DNA from: Wenyingzhuangia aestuarii
GTDB lineage: Bacteria; Bacteroidota; Bacteroidia; Flavobacteriales; Flavobacteriaceae
DNA length: 64,000 nucleotides
Assembly: GCF_011927765.1 (NCBI RefSeq)
Contig: NZ_JAATJG010000002.1
Location: forward strand, 186,001 to 250,000
Direction of reading: 5' to 3'
Under the pieces are notes generated by a model, which worked only from the letters and a program-made list of their open reading frames with translations, searched no databases and was not told the origin of the DNA. Position 1 is the first letter of the stretch. The number at the start of each line of letters is the position of its first letter. Below are positions 18,327-28,335 of this stretch, piece by piece. Position numbers and translations under genes: made by a program.

Positions 18327-19135
18327 TATTTGTAGTTGTTAATTGCGTTTCTAACACTTCCGTATTTTAAAAGTAATGCTTTGGCAGTGTTGTAGTCAAT
18401 ATCAATTTCTTTTAGAATCATTTTAGTACCTCGGTCTACCAACTTATCATTAGACAATTGCATGTCTACCATTTTGTTTCCTTTTACTTTTCCTAGTAAA
18501 ATCATCACACTAGTACTAATGGTGTTTAATACCATTTTTTGAGCCGTACCGGCTTTCATTCTAGAACTTCCTGTTACAAATTCAGGACCTACAGTTACCA
18601 CCACAGGGTAGTTGGCTACTTTGTGTAAAGGACTGTTTAAATTCATGGTAATGCATCCTGTAACAATGTTGTTTTGGTTACAAGTTTCCAAAGCAGCTAT
18701 TACATAAGGAGTGGTTCCCGATGCTGCAATTCCTATCACTACATCATTACTACAAATGTTGTGTTTTTGCAAATCTATCCAACCTTGTTGGGTGTTGTCC
18801 TCTGCATTTTCTACCGCTTTTCTAATAGCAGTATCTCCTCCAGCAATAATTCCTACCACCAACTCATGAGGAACTCCAAAAGTAGGAGGGCATTCTGATG
18901 CATCTAAAATACCCAAACGACCACTAGTTCCTGCTCCCATATAAAACAATCTACCTCCATTTTTTAGTTTTTCTACAATGGTATTGACCAAAGCTTCAAT
19001 TTGTGGCGTTGCTTTTTCTACCGCAAACGCTACTTTTTGATCTTCGTTATTAATGTTCTGAATTAATTGTAAAGCAGACATGTTTTCTAAATGATTGTAT
19101 AGAGAATCTTGCTCAGTAGTTTTTGTAAAATCCAT
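18326..19135 (-). CDS. murQ: N-acetylmuramic acid 6-phosphate etherase
   Basis: A 269-residue SIS-domain enzyme that cleaves the lactyl ether of MurNAc-6-phosphate to give GlcNAc-6-phosphate and lactate during peptidoglycan recycling. GRLFYMGAGTSGRLGILDASECPPTFG and EFVTGSSRMKAGTAQKMVLN are the defining sequences. It is slightly shorter than the enterobacterial enzyme, as usual in Bacteroidota. The gene lies 4 bp downstream of pbpC, which links wall synthesis and wall turnover in one transcript. Confidence 0.93.
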   Translation of the reverse strand: MDFTKTTEQDSLYNHLENMSALQLIQNINNEDQKVAFAVEKATPQIEALVNTIVEKLKNGGRLFYMGAGTSGRLGILDASECPPTFGVPHELVVGIIAGGDTAIRKAVENAEDNTQQGWIDLQKHNICSNDVVIGIAASGTTPYVIAALETCNQNNIVTGCITMNLNSPLHKVANYPVVVTVGPEFVTGSSRMKAGTAQKMVLNTISTSVMILLGKVKGNKMVDMQLSNDKLVDRGTKMILKEIDIDYNTAKALLLKYGSVRNAINNYK

Positions 19136-19139
19136 GGAA

Positions 19140-21485
19140 TTATTCTAGGTTGATGTTTCTTTTAATTTGATTTCCGTTTTGATCAATCACCGTAATTTGA
19201 TGTTTTCCAATGGTTGGAGTAATCGCAATTTCATGATGATGCGTTGTTGTTTTTACATAGGTATGATCTAAGTACCAAAACAGTTGTTCATCGCTTCTTT
19301 GATGACTTACTTTGATGACAATAGGATTTATTTGTTCATCAAAATCTTTTGTCAGGATAAAATTAGTGTTTTCATTTGGACTTATAAAGTCCATAACTGA
19401 ATTGTTCACGTCCAAACAACTTTTTTTAATAGGAGGAATATCTTGATAATTGGCATTTTGTTTTTTGTAGTACCAAGCTTGGTTGGGGGGAAGTACAAAC
19501 CAAGTGGCAGGGAAAATAGTATTTCCATCGGCACAATTTTTAAACACACGATGTTTTTGCTTTTTGTCTATATATATTTTTTGATGATAAGGACAAAGCA
19601 ACGTGGTGTTATTTGTTAATGGAATCCATTCTTTAGTGGTTGGGCATAACGGATTTGCTTTGTGACCGCTAAGGCTGCAAACCTCTATTTCTTGAAGTTC
19701 ATCTATAGGTTTGTCAAACCAATCATTTTCAGGTAAACTTTCCAAAACATCAAACATAACTGGTGCAGCAAAATTGACCCCTGTCATGTTTGCAATTCCT
19801 TCCCCATCGGCATTTCCAACCCAAACACCTATGGCATATTTTTTAGTCACTCCAATACTCCAAGCATCTTTGTTTCCAAAGCTGGTTCCTGTTTTCCAAG
19901 ATATTTTATGAGAAGAATTGTAATGTTTCCATTCTTTGTCATTTTCGGGTCTAGTTAATTCTGTAATAGCCTCAAGACCTAAATAAATACTCCCTGCATC
20001 AAAAATATTTTTAGCAATGGATTTTTCTCCCAAGTCTAAAATGCTGTTTTTGTAAAAACTAGCCTCTTGATGTTCTTTGCTAAAATAACTTCCGTTGTTG
20101 GTGTTGTAATGATTTAGTGTGCTTGCCAAATTGGAATACATATTGGTCAGTTCCCATAAAGAACTTTCTGCTCCACCTAAAATTAAAGTCAACCCATAAT
20201 GATCTACAGGTTTGTGCACTCCATTTAATCCTAAATAATTTAAATCACTTTTAAACTTATGCAGGCCATAGGTTCTTAACATTCTAACCGCTGGGATATT
20301 TAACGATTTGGCAAGTGCTTTTTTAGCAGAAATAGCTCCAGAGTAGGTAAAATTATAGTTCTGTGGTTTGTATTCTTGTATTTGAGTAGGCACATCTGGT
20401 ACTAGCATATTGGGTAATATTTCTCCGCTATTTAACATGCCCATATATAGTATAGGTTTTAGAGTGCTACCTGTACTTCTTTGTGCCTGAATCATGTCTA
20501 CAAACTTTTCGTTTTTTGTAGTGGTAGGACTATTTCCTACATAAGAAACTACTTTTTTAGTGTCAATATCAATCACCAAAACCGCTAGGTTGTAAATATT
20601 GTTTTTAGCATATTGTTGATGAAATTTAGCAACACTTTTAAGGGCTTGTTGTTGAATGTCATCGTCTATGCTTGTTTCTATTCTTTCTCCATTGTTGGTT
20701 TGATTGATGTGTGAAATTAAATGAATGTTTTCTTGAGGAATAGCAACAGGTTTTTTAGGAATGTTTTCTTGTATGGATAACTGATACGTTGTTTCATCAA
20801 TAATTCCTTTTTGTTTTAATTTTAATAACAAAAAATCTCTTTTCTTTTGTAATAAGTGTTTGTTTTTTCCAGGAAAAATTAACCCCGGAGCATTAGGTAA
20901 TACTGCCAAAGTAGCACTTTCTGCCCAAGATAACTTTTCGGGAGAAGTTCCAAAATATCGCCAAGAAGCCATTTCTAAGCCCACTACATTTCCTCCATAA
21001 GGAGCGTGATTGGCATAGAGTTTTAAAATTTCATCTTTAGATTTGGAGAATTCTAATCTTGTAGCCCAAATAAGTTCAATAAATTTTTCTGTATAAGTTC
21101 TTTTTTTATTTCTGCTTAAACGTATGACTTGTTGTGTAAGTGTACTAGCACCTCTTTTGTTTTTTCCTGTTTTGTAATTGGTAATAATGGCTTTTCCTAT
21201 AGCTACAGGATTAAAACCAGGATGATTGTAAAAATATTCATCTTCATAATAGCGTATGCACTGCTTAAATTTTGTCGGAATGGAATCCGAAGGAGGGAAT
21301 CTCCATTGTTCATCACTAGCAATAGTAGCTCCTAGTAATTGATGGTTTTTAGAAAAAATAACGGTAGAATAATCTTCCTTAAATAGGTGAGTGGGTAAAA
21401 ACAAGAAATACCAAAAACACAACATAAAACCTATACTAAGTTTTAGTTTGTGTTTTAAACAATAAGATGTAATTTTTGTTTTCAA
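19140..21485 (-). CDS. pbpC: Penicillin-binding protein 1C
   Basis: A 781-residue class A PBP. One N-terminal membrane anchor (about 14-31) precedes the GT51 glycosyltransferase, with catalytic Glu81 in YYEDEYFYNHPGF and RGASTLTQQ. The transpeptidase has the SxxK motif STLK at 340-343 and KTGT starting at Lys531. The C-terminal 110 or so residues match the BiPBP_C beta-domain typical of PBP1C. It polymerises and crosslinks glycan strands in the periplasm. In many proteobacteria pbpC neighbours an alpha-2-macroglobulin gene; here such a gene lies at 22840-28335, separated by one plus-strand gene. Confidence 0.93.
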   Translation of the reverse strand: MKTKITSYCLKHKLKLSIGFMLCFWYFLFLPTHLFKEDYSTVIFSKNHQLLGATIASDEQWRFPPSDSIPTKFKQCIRYYEDEYFYNHPGFNPVAIGKAIITNYKTGKNKRGASTLTQQVIRLSRNKKRTYTEKFIELIWATRLEFSKSKDEILKLYANHAPYGGNVVGLEMASWRYFGTSPEKLSWAESATLAVLPNAPGLIFPGKNKHLLQKKRDFLLLKLKQKGIIDETTYQLSIQENIPKKPVAIPQENIHLISHINQTNNGERIETSIDDDIQQQALKSVAKFHQQYAKNNIYNLAVLVIDIDTKKVVSYVGNSPTTTKNEKFVDMIQAQRSTGSTLKPILYMGMLNSGEILPNMLVPDVPTQIQEYKPQNYNFTYSGAISAKKALAKSLNIPAVRMLRTYGLHKFKSDLNYLGLNGVHKPVDHYGLTLILGGAESSLWELTNMYSNLASTLNHYNTNNGSYFSKEHQEASFYKNSILDLGEKSIAKNIFDAGSIYLGLEAITELTRPENDKEWKHYNSSHKISWKTGTSFGNKDAWSIGVTKKYAIGVWVGNADGEGIANMTGVNFAAPVMFDVLESLPENDWFDKPIDELQEIEVCSLSGHKANPLCPTTKEWIPLTNNTTLLCPYHQKIYIDKKQKHRVFKNCADGNTIFPATWFVLPPNQAWYYKKQNANYQDIPPIKKSCLDVNNSVMDFISPNENTNFILTKDFDEQINPIVIKVSHQRSDEQLFWYLDHTYVKTTTHHHEIAITPTIGKHQITVIDQNGNQIKRNINLE

Positions 21486-21545
21486 ATTTAAGAAGTTACA
21501 TTCATCTATGTTTCTTAGCTAATTTAGAAGTGTTTTTTGTTTAAA

Positions 21546-21573
21546 TAGATAAAGTAAACATAAAGTTTATCTA
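21546..21573. repeat. Inverted repeat in the pbpC-LamG divergent region
   Basis: TAGATAAA (21546-21553) and TTTATCTA (21566-21573) flank 12 bases, about 60 bp upstream of pbpC. It may be an operator for pbpC or the divergent gene; the arms are short and AT-rich, so chance is possible. Confidence 0.3.
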
Positions 21574-21615
21574 GTTGCTGTTTTTTGTTCGTTTTTTAAT
21601 AAAAAAACTTTAAAA

Positions 21616-21657
21616 TGTCCGATTGGGCGATTGATTTGTCTTAATGGGTGATTGGTA
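21616..21657 (+). promoter_or_regulatory. Tandem 21-bp direct repeat overlapping the -33 element
   Basis: Two adjacent 21-base units (21616-21636 and 21637-21657) share 15 of 21 positions, with cores ATTGGGCGATTG and AATGGGTGATTG. The second unit covers the TTG of the promoter for the LamG/T9SS gene. A period of two helical turns at this position is typical of a tandem regulator site. Confidence 0.55.
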
Positions 21658-21680
21658 TTTTTTATAGTATAATAGCTTTG
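21652..21680 (+). promoter_or_regulatory. Promoter of the LamG/T9SS gene
   Basis: TTG (21652-21654), an 18-base spacer and TAGCTTTG (21673-21680) match the Bacteroidota TTG/TAnnTTTG consensus exactly. The start codon at 21715 leaves a leader of about 28 bases. Confidence 0.75.
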
Positions 21681-21714
21681 CTAGCTAATTAAATATTAAT
21701 AACAATTTACACTT

Positions 21715-22752
21715 ATGAAACTAAAAAACTACTTTTTTTTATGGGCTTTCCTATGCCTTAATACTATATACGCACAAAAGAATCATTTAGTTTCTGTAGC
21801 ACAAAAAGTCAATGTTGTAGAGTCCGCTACACATTTAAATTTTGGAAATCATAATGACTATGTAAAGATTCAAGGTATTAATCTTGCTAATTCTCCTATT
21901 ACCATTGAGTTTTATGCTAAAATTAACAATCCTTATCAAGCGGGTTATGTACTAAGTCAAGGAGTTGAAGCATATAGTCAACAATTACAAATTGGTTTTA
22001 GAAATGGTTTGTTTCATTTTTCTTTTTTTGGAAATGATTTATTTATATCTAATTACAATAGTGATGCTAATTGGCATCATTGGGCATGTGTATATGATCC
22101 TGCTACTTATGTAAGATCTGTATACCAAGATGGAGTTTTGGTAGGACAAAATTCAACAAGTCCATATCAAGGTTCTGGAGATTTATTGTTGGGACTAAGA
22201 ACATTATATAACAATACTGGATTTTTTGGAGATTTAGATGATTTACGCATTTGGAATGTTGCCAGAACATCTGCAGAAATTAATTCTAATAAAGAATGTG
22301 AATTGGTTGGGAATGAAACAGGTTTATTAGCTTATTACAAATTTAATCAAGGTGATGCATATGGGAATAATGTTGGGATATCAAGTTTGTTAGATGCAAC
22401 GTCTCATGGATACCATGGAACTTTTCATAGTTTTAATTTGTCAGGATCACAAAGTAATTTTTTATCAGGTTCCCCTGTAAGTAACTGTACGGTTTTAAAT
22501 ACTGCAAATTTTAATATAGATACTGATATTACAATTTTTCCAAACCCAACACTAGGAAGTGTAGAAGTTAATTTAAAAAGCTTAACGAATGTTACAGTTT
22601 CGGTTTATGATGTAAGTGGTAGAGAGTTGATACATAAATCTTTATCTGCAAAAGAGAACCGTATAGATATTTCTAATTTAAAATCTGGAATGTATTCTTT
22701 TATTATAAAATCAACAGAAGGAACAACGGTTAAAAAAATACTTAAAAACTAA
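21715..22752 (+). CDS. LamG-domain protein secreted by the type IX system
   Basis: A 345-residue protein with a signal peptide (ending NTIYAQ), a LamG/concanavalin-like domain (about 35-255; ITIEFYAKINNP, WHHWACVYDP, GDLDDLRIWNVARTSAEI) and a type A type-IX-secretion sorting domain at the C-terminus (about 272-345: IFPNPTLGSVEVNL, YDVSGREL, LKSGMYSFII, KKILKN). It is exported through the periplasm to the cell surface. LamG_3-type domains usually bind carbohydrate or protein; no catalytic domain is present, so it may be an adhesin or binding protein. It is transcribed alone between pbpC and the alpha-2-macroglobulin gene, from a strong consensus promoter preceded by a tandem 21-bp repeat. Confidence 0.85.
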   Translation: MKLKNYFFLWAFLCLNTIYAQKNHLVSVAQKVNVVESATHLNFGNHNDYVKIQGINLANSPITIEFYAKINNPYQAGYVLSQGVEAYSQQLQIGFRNGLFHFSFFGNDLFISNYNSDANWHHWACVYDPATYVRSVYQDGVLVGQNSTSPYQGSGDLLLGLRTLYNNTGFFGDLDDLRIWNVARTSAEINSNKECELVGNETGLLAYYKFNQGDAYGNNVGISSLLDATSHGYHGTFHSFNLSGSQSNFLSGSPVSNCTVLNTANFNIDTDITIFPNPTLGSVEVNLKSLTNVTVSVYDVSGRELIHKSLSAKENRIDISNLKSGMYSFIIKSTEGTTVKKILKN

Positions 22753-22769
22753 TAAAATCTCTTTTACTA

Positions 22770-22813
22770 TACCTACTAAAAAAGGCTGTGTAAACAGCCT
22801 TTTTTAGTAGGTA
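22770..22813. terminator. Strong bidirectional terminator
   Basis: Perfect 20-bp arms (22770-22789 and 22794-22813) enclose a 4-base loop. The lower stem supplies A-runs and T-runs on both sides of a GC-rich top (GGCTGT/ACAGCC). It serves the convergent LamG and alpha-2-macroglobulin genes. Confidence 0.9.
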
Positions 22814-22839
22814 AAATTATAGTGTTTAAATAATTAAAA

Positions 22840-25800
22840 TTAAGGAGTTACATCAATCCACATTCCTTTGGTATGACTCATAAAATTATCATCATACATA
22901 GCCTCTACATGTGTTCCTGGTAAATAATAAGAACCTAAGTAGGTGGTGTTTATTCTTACTTTTAAATTTATTTTTTGATTGGCTTTTAAATCAAAATAAT
23001 AGTGAATGGCATTGTCTCTAATATCTGTATAAGTAATAGTACTGTTGGTGTTGGTTTCTCCTGTTGCGTAGCGTGTGTTTAACAACTCCCAACCGGATGG
23101 AATTTGATAGGTCATGGCCACATCTTTTATTGCTTTGTTATAGGTGTTTTTAATTTCTATTTCTGCGGTAAAATTAGTTCCTTGTGGTAGATTTTTTACA
23201 TCGATTCGTTTACCGTTGGCATCTACATATTTTATATTGGTAACTATATTTTTAGAAATGTTTTCTTCGGTATTTATTTCTGGAATTCCTGCATAGGTTA
23301 ATTTTACATACAAAGGTTGTTTGTTTTTATTGTCTACAAGAATTTTATTGGCTCCCTTAGTAAATTCAACATTGTTAGCTTGTATAGATTTTTTAGATGC
23401 TATATTTAGCTTTTGCTTGTTTACTTTTACTTGTACATCCAAACCTTTGTTTGCTACATTTTTGTAATAATTAGCCACGGCTAATAAGCTCATAGCAGTT
23501 GTTTTGGTGTTTAAATAGGTATTTGCGTTTAATTCTTTGGCAATATCGTTTAACAATTCTCTAGCCTTTGTGGAGTGGTTTAAAACTCGGTAGGTTTCTA
23601 AAGCAATGGCTTTGTTGGCCAATGTAGAACCATGGTTTAGTTGATACACTTTGGTGTAATCAATTAATGAAGCACTTTGTGTTAATTCCAAGGCAGCCTT
23701 ACTTTGTCCTATAGTTGCATAAGCCAAAGCCAATCTTAATTTGGCAATGTTAGAAAGTTTGGCATCTTCTCTTAAACGGTTCATCATAGACATTTCTGGT
23801 TGTTGAGCCAGTGCTAAGGTGTACAAACGGTAAGCTTGTTCTACATAGGTGTTGTTTTTTGTTTTTCGCCAATTTCTTGCGGTCTCCTTTTGATAAGCAA
23901 TCCAATTGTTTTTAAAATTATAAGGCAAAGAAAATCCGTGTTGTTCTGCTTCTAGTAAAAAATGACCGGTATAGGTGGTAGCCCATTCATTTGCTTTCTG
24001 ATTTCCTGGCCAATAACTAAATCCTCCATTAGTTAATTGAAAATTGTTTAGTTTCTGGATTCCACGATTGATATGATCGGCTATTTTATTTTTTTCTATT
24101 AAAGAGGTTTCAAATAATTCATTGATGTACAATTGCGGAAAAATAGCCGAGATTGTTTGTTCTAAACATCCGTGAGGGTATTTGATTAAATATTTTAATC
24201 TATCCGTAAAATTTATGTGTGGAAAAGTAGAAACTTCAATAGTTCCTGTATTGCTGTTTTCTATTCCAAATCCATCAACCACCAATTCTTTTTTAGCATT
24301 GGCTTCTATAATAAATTGTTCACTTTTGGTAATTATATTGATTGGGTTGTAAGCATCTAACTCAATATCGTAACTAGTGGTGTGATTTTTATTACTTGCT
24401 TTAATGCTAATTTTTCCTAATCCAGAAGTTAAGGCCTTTATATTAAAATAAGCAATCTCATCACCCGGTTCTTTAAAAGTAACTTGTTGTGTTTTGGCTC
24501 CTACTATGCTAAAAATCTCATTGGTTTTAATTTCAACTTTTACATTTTGTGTTCCGTTTAAAGAATTAAAAACCGTAATTGGAATTTTAATTTGTTCGTT
24601 CTGACTTACTTTTCTAGGAGCACTGGCTAATAGCATTAATGGTTTTTTAACCAAAATACTTTGCTCTGTTTTTCCATAAGCTTCGTTTTTAGGTTGATGT
24701 GCTACCAGCATTGCTTTAACAGCTCCAATGTATTTAGGAAGCGTTATTTTATGTGTAGCGGTTTTGTTTTTGTCTAAGGTAAAAGGACCTTTAAAAATAA
24801 CTACAGGTTTAAACCTATTGGCTTTTTGAGTTTTGGCAGCTCCCAAATCTTGATCTCCACCAATACTAAATACCTGATTTAATTTTCCTCCAAATGCACC
24901 AATTACATCATCGTACATATCCCAAGTTTTAATTCCTAAAGCTTGTTTGGCATAAAAGGTATTCCATGGGTTAGGAGTTTTAAACCTTGTTAAATCTAAC
25001 AAACCTTCATCTACCACAGCAATCGTGTAGGTAAAGGGTTTCCCGTTTTTTTCTGAGATTTTTACTTCAAACTCCTTTTCAGGTTCTACTTCTTTGGCCA
25101 CTTTAAGAATAGGGAATAGGTGAGAAGAAGCATTTTCTACAGTAATGTTTTTTAACCCATACATTCTTATGGGCAAATCGTTTTTAGTATTGTTATGAGC
25201 TTGTAAAGTATGTATGTTAATGTATACGTTAGGAGTCATGCTTTGATCTACCGTAAAAGTAAAGTTGGTGCTTTCTTTCTGAGTTTGAATTCGGTAATGT
25301 TTAAGAACCTCAGTATTGTTTTCTAAAGTAATTAATGCATTTCCTTGTTCCGATGAAGGGAAGTTTACGCTTACCGTTTCTCCTATTTGATAGGTTTCTT
25401 TATCTGTAGTAAAAACAAGCATGGCCGCTTCTTTCTGATTTCCTTTTTTTGCTTTTCCAGCCCATCCTGGCCAATCAATAAATACACTTTCTCCGGTACT
25501 GTGTCCAGATTTTTTGTTGGTTACTTTTACAAAATAACGCCCCCATTCAGGATACTTAACTTCAAACTTAAAGTTCGCTTTTCCTTGGGTATTGGTGGTG
25601 ACTGTTTGATGAAATACAGCAGATTGGTATGAAGCAGAATTGAACTGAGAATAGTTGTTGTTATTGTTGTACCACCAACTGTTTTTCATTTTGTAAATGT
25701 TTATTTCTAAGCTTTGGTTGGCTACCGGTTTTCCTTGAGTATTTACACTTACCAATTCAAACAAATGTTGTTTGTCTGTAAGCAGCATATTTCTAGCTTT

Positions 25801-28335
25801 GTCTCCCACGGGTCTTTTAATTCCTGTGTATATGGTAAATGGTGAATAGGTTTGTGTGTACACATCAGTGCTAAAATCTCCCCCGTTTTCATAAACTCTA
25901 GTGGTTAAATAAGCTTTTAACATTCCCGGAGCATTGCTGTTGGTTTTAGGTTTTAAGGTGAATTGTGTTGTTCCTTGTGCATCTAATTTACTTTTTAAAA
26001 CATTGGTCTGTGCGGTTTCAAAATGTTTGCTAGGATCGTTAAAAACATAAGCAGGATAGTGCTCAAATTCTGTGTTTTGACTTTTTAAGGTCAAATCAGT
26101 TTCTACTTTTAATTCCTTGGCAATGGCTCCGTGTAACCATTTGGCAGCAATGTTTATTTGGTTGTTATTGCTTAAAATTTCTGCATCGGTTTTAATGTTG
26201 ATTTTAAGACGATTGGGTTTGATGGTTTCTACTTTTAAAGTCTTGTTAAACACAGCACCACCTACAGCAATGCTTAGGTTCCAATTTCCAGTTTCGTAGC
26301 TGCTTTGAGTTGGAACCGCATAGGTATATAAATTGTTGGTTCCTTGTGTATTTACTTTTCTGTGTTTTAAAACTCCGTTAGGATTTTTAAGTTCTAAAGT
26401 TACCGGATGTCCTGCGGGAATTTTGTTTTTAAGATCGTTTAACATAAAGCCAACAAAAATGGTGTCTCCAGGTCTCCAAACTCCTCTTTCTGTATATATA
26501 AAACCTTGAATTCCTTTGGTAGGTTTTACTCCGTTGGTATTAAAATTACTCATAGACAATACATTTCCATCGTTTACTTTTAAGTAAGTGGTTTGTCCGT
26601 TTTTTTGAGCTGTAATAATAAAAGGAGTGTTTTCTAAATGGCTAATAGCAATTCCTTCCTCATTTGTTTGGGTGCTGTAAATGGCTTGTTGCTGAAAGTT
26701 GTAAAATGTAATTGCAACATCAGACATAGGTTCAGAGCTAACCATGTTGTTAGTGGCTATAAAATAAGAGTTGTTGTTTCCTTTTTTTACGGTAATTCCA
26801 ATATCAGTAGCTATTACGTTTTTGTAAATAGATTTATTGGCATAATAAGAATCTGTACAAGGATCGTCTCTTTCTCTCCAATTGTAATACTCGTAGTTGT
26901 TGTAATATTCGTTATTGTCCCAATTGCTTGTTTCTAGTTCTTCTTCATTAAAATTGATCCTCTCTACAGGTGTTGTATTGCTGTTTGTTTCTCCTTTACA
27001 TTGATAAGTTGCATAACTTCTTTTGTAAGATAATTCTACTTTGTAAATAGCTCCTTTATCTATGCTGATAAGCTTGTCTAAAGCCAATCCGTAGGTTTGC
27101 CATTTAGCGTATGCGGAACTGTTTTTGGGTTGCAAAGGAATTATTTTTCTTAAAATGGGTCTTCCTACCATTTTAAAGTTTTGATTTCCTTGTAGGTTGT
27201 TTTGTTGTAGGAATTGAAGAATATTAGATGTAAAAACTTTGTAAATTTTAACTTCTACCGCTTTTAGATTGATGGCTTCAAATTGAATGTTTAAGTTTTC
27301 TGAGTTAGGAAGTATGTTTCCAGATTTAGAAAATCTAACATTGGGTTTGGGTTCATCAAAAGAAAGAGTTTTGTATAGGGCTTCTTTAAACTTGTATCCA
27401 TAAGCATTTTTAATCCCTTTTCTAATTCCAATGGTTAATTCTCCTTTTAAAGTTTTGTCCGGATAGACTTTAACCACATTTCCACTTTTAACAAATTTTA
27501 ATTTTCCGCTTGACTGAATAGAAATCAAGCCGTTTAAATATTGGTTTTTATCTACAGGGTCGCTAAAATTAATTTCAACTCTTTGTTCAGCATCATTAAT
27601 TACCTTTACATCCACCACTTTAAAGTTGTTTTTTCCGTGTATGTGAATTTCTCTTTGCTGTTGTTTGTCAACACCTATAGGAGCTCCGTTGTATGTTAAG
27701 GATAGTTTAGAGTCTTCTAAATCTCTATAAATACTATCTATCTTAAATAAAAAAACGTTGGTGTCTATAGTAACTACATCAAACTTTACTTTTCTGTTTT
27801 CTGTATTTTGTGTAGCCGTTAAAATTTGTTTTACTTTTTCTAAAGAGGTTACATCATTTGTGGTGATGTTTCCTAAAACATATTGCCAGTCTCGGTTATA
27901 AGATTGAATGGCTTGGGTGTGAACTTCAAAATTTTGTTTTTTGGTTTTGTACTTAAAATTGTAATTGATATTAGCAAGTTGCTCATCAGGAAACAAAAGA
28001 GCTAAATTTAAACGAATCGTATAAATTGTATTATTCTCTAAAGCTTCTGTAGGGGTAAATACAATTTGTTTTGCATTGATAATTTCTACAGTTCCTTTGG
28101 CTTTTGGAGTGATGGAAAAAGCCTTTTTTATATTGTTCTTAGAAATAGACGATTCTTTAGCAAGATAGATACTAATAGGGTTTTTAACTGAATTGATACC
28201 CGAAGTATGATTGTAGATATAAGTGCTGTAGTTAAATTTTGGGTTGTTTTTAGTATTTTTAGGCTTGCTACAGCTTGTTGTAAAACCAGTAACAACAAGG
28301 CATAGAAGTACCAAAAGCAGAAAAGACTTTTTCAT
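22840..28335 (-). CDS. Bacterial alpha-2-macroglobulin, thioester type, lipoprotein
   Basis: An 1831-residue periplasmic protease trap. The lipoprotein signal ends TTSCSK (Cys about 22). Macroglobulin domains and the MG2-type GFIYTERGVWRPGDTI strand (about 610-630) are followed by a bait-like region and MEKEVEPEKEFEV/YTIAVVDEGLLDLT. The thioester motif is intact: YPHGCLEQ with Cys1390 and Gln1393, in an alpha/alpha thioester domain (about 1380-1690). Family knowledge: bacterial A2Ms trap attacking proteases in the periplasm and often accompany PBP1C, thought to guard the wall when breached. Here pbpC is 1.3 kb away on the same strand. The start codon lies inside a perfect 19-bp inverted repeat that may restrain translation. 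Confidence 0.92.
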   Translation of the reverse strand: MKKSFLLLVLLCLVVTGFTTSCSKPKNTKNNPKFNYSTYIYNHTSGINSVKNPISIYLAKESSISKNNIKKAFSITPKAKGTVEIINAKQIVFTPTEALENNTIYTIRLNLALLFPDEQLANINYNFKYKTKKQNFEVHTQAIQSYNRDWQYVLGNITTNDVTSLEKVKQILTATQNTENRKVKFDVVTIDTNVFLFKIDSIYRDLEDSKLSLTYNGAPIGVDKQQQREIHIHGKNNFKVVDVKVINDAEQRVEINFSDPVDKNQYLNGLISIQSSGKLKFVKSGNVVKVYPDKTLKGELTIGIRKGIKNAYGYKFKEALYKTLSFDEPKPNVRFSKSGNILPNSENLNIQFEAINLKAVEVKIYKVFTSNILQFLQQNNLQGNQNFKMVGRPILRKIIPLQPKNSSAYAKWQTYGLALDKLISIDKGAIYKVELSYKRSYATYQCKGETNSNTTPVERINFNEEELETSNWDNNEYYNNYEYYNWRERDDPCTDSYYANKSIYKNVIATDIGITVKKGNNNSYFIATNNMVSSEPMSDVAITFYNFQQQAIYSTQTNEEGIAISHLENTPFIITAQKNGQTTYLKVNDGNVLSMSNFNTNGVKPTKGIQGFIYTERGVWRPGDTIFVGFMLNDLKNKIPAGHPVTLELKNPNGVLKHRKVNTQGTNNLYTYAVPTQSSYETGNWNLSIAVGGAVFNKTLKVETIKPNRLKINIKTDAEILSNNNQINIAAKWLHGAIAKELKVETDLTLKSQNTEFEHYPAYVFNDPSKHFETAQTNVLKSKLDAQGTTQFTLKPKTNSNAPGMLKAYLTTRVYENGGDFSTDVYTQTYSPFTIYTGIKRPVGDKARNMLLTDKQHLFELVSVNTQGKPVANQSLEINIYKMKNSWWYNNNNNYSQFNSASYQSAVFHQTVTTNTQGKANFKFEVKYPEWGRYFVKVTNKKSGHSTGESVFIDWPGWAGKAKKGNQKEAAMLVFTTDKETYQIGETVSVNFPSSEQGNALITLENNTEVLKHYRIQTQKESTNFTFTVDQSMTPNVYINIHTLQAHNNTKNDLPIRMYGLKNITVENASSHLFPILKVAKEVEPEKEFEVKISEKNGKPFTYTIAVVDEGLLDLTRFKTPNPWNTFYAKQALGIKTWDMYDDVIGAFGGKLNQVFSIGGDQDLGAAKTQKANRFKPVVIFKGPFTLDKNKTATHKITLPKYIGAVKAMLVAHQPKNEAYGKTEQSILVKKPLMLLASAPRKVSQNEQIKIPITVFNSLNGTQNVKVEIKTNEIFSIVGAKTQQVTFKEPGDEIAYFNIKALTSGLGKISIKASNKNHTTSYDIELDAYNPINIITKSEQFIIEANAKKELVVDGFGIENSNTGTIEVSTFPHINFTDRLKYLIKYPHGCLEQTISAIFPQLYINELFETSLIEKNKIADHINRGIQKLNNFQLTNGGFSYWPGNQKANEWATTYTGHFLLEAEQHGFSLPYNFKNNWIAYQKETARNWRKTKNNTYVEQAYRLYTLALAQQPEMSMMNRLREDAKLSNIAKLRLALAYATIGQSKAALELTQSASLIDYTKVYQLNHGSTLANKAIALETYRVLNHSTKARELLNDIAKELNANTYLNTKTTAMSLLAVANYYKNVANKGLDVQVKVNKQKLNIASKKSIQANNVEFTKGANKILVDNKNKQPLYVKLTYAGIPEINTEENISKNIVTNIKYVDANGKRIDVKNLPQGTNFTAEIEIKNTYNKAIKDVAMTYQIPSGWELLNTRYATGETNTNSTITYTDIRDNAIHYYFDLKANQKINLKVRINTTYLGSYYLPGTHVEAMYDDNFMSHTKGMWIDVTP

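Noticed and set aside
21616-21657. Assignment of the tandem repeat to a LytTR regulator
   Set aside because: Only the 21-base period fits; the unit sequence does not match the LytTR consensus well on either strand, so no family was named.
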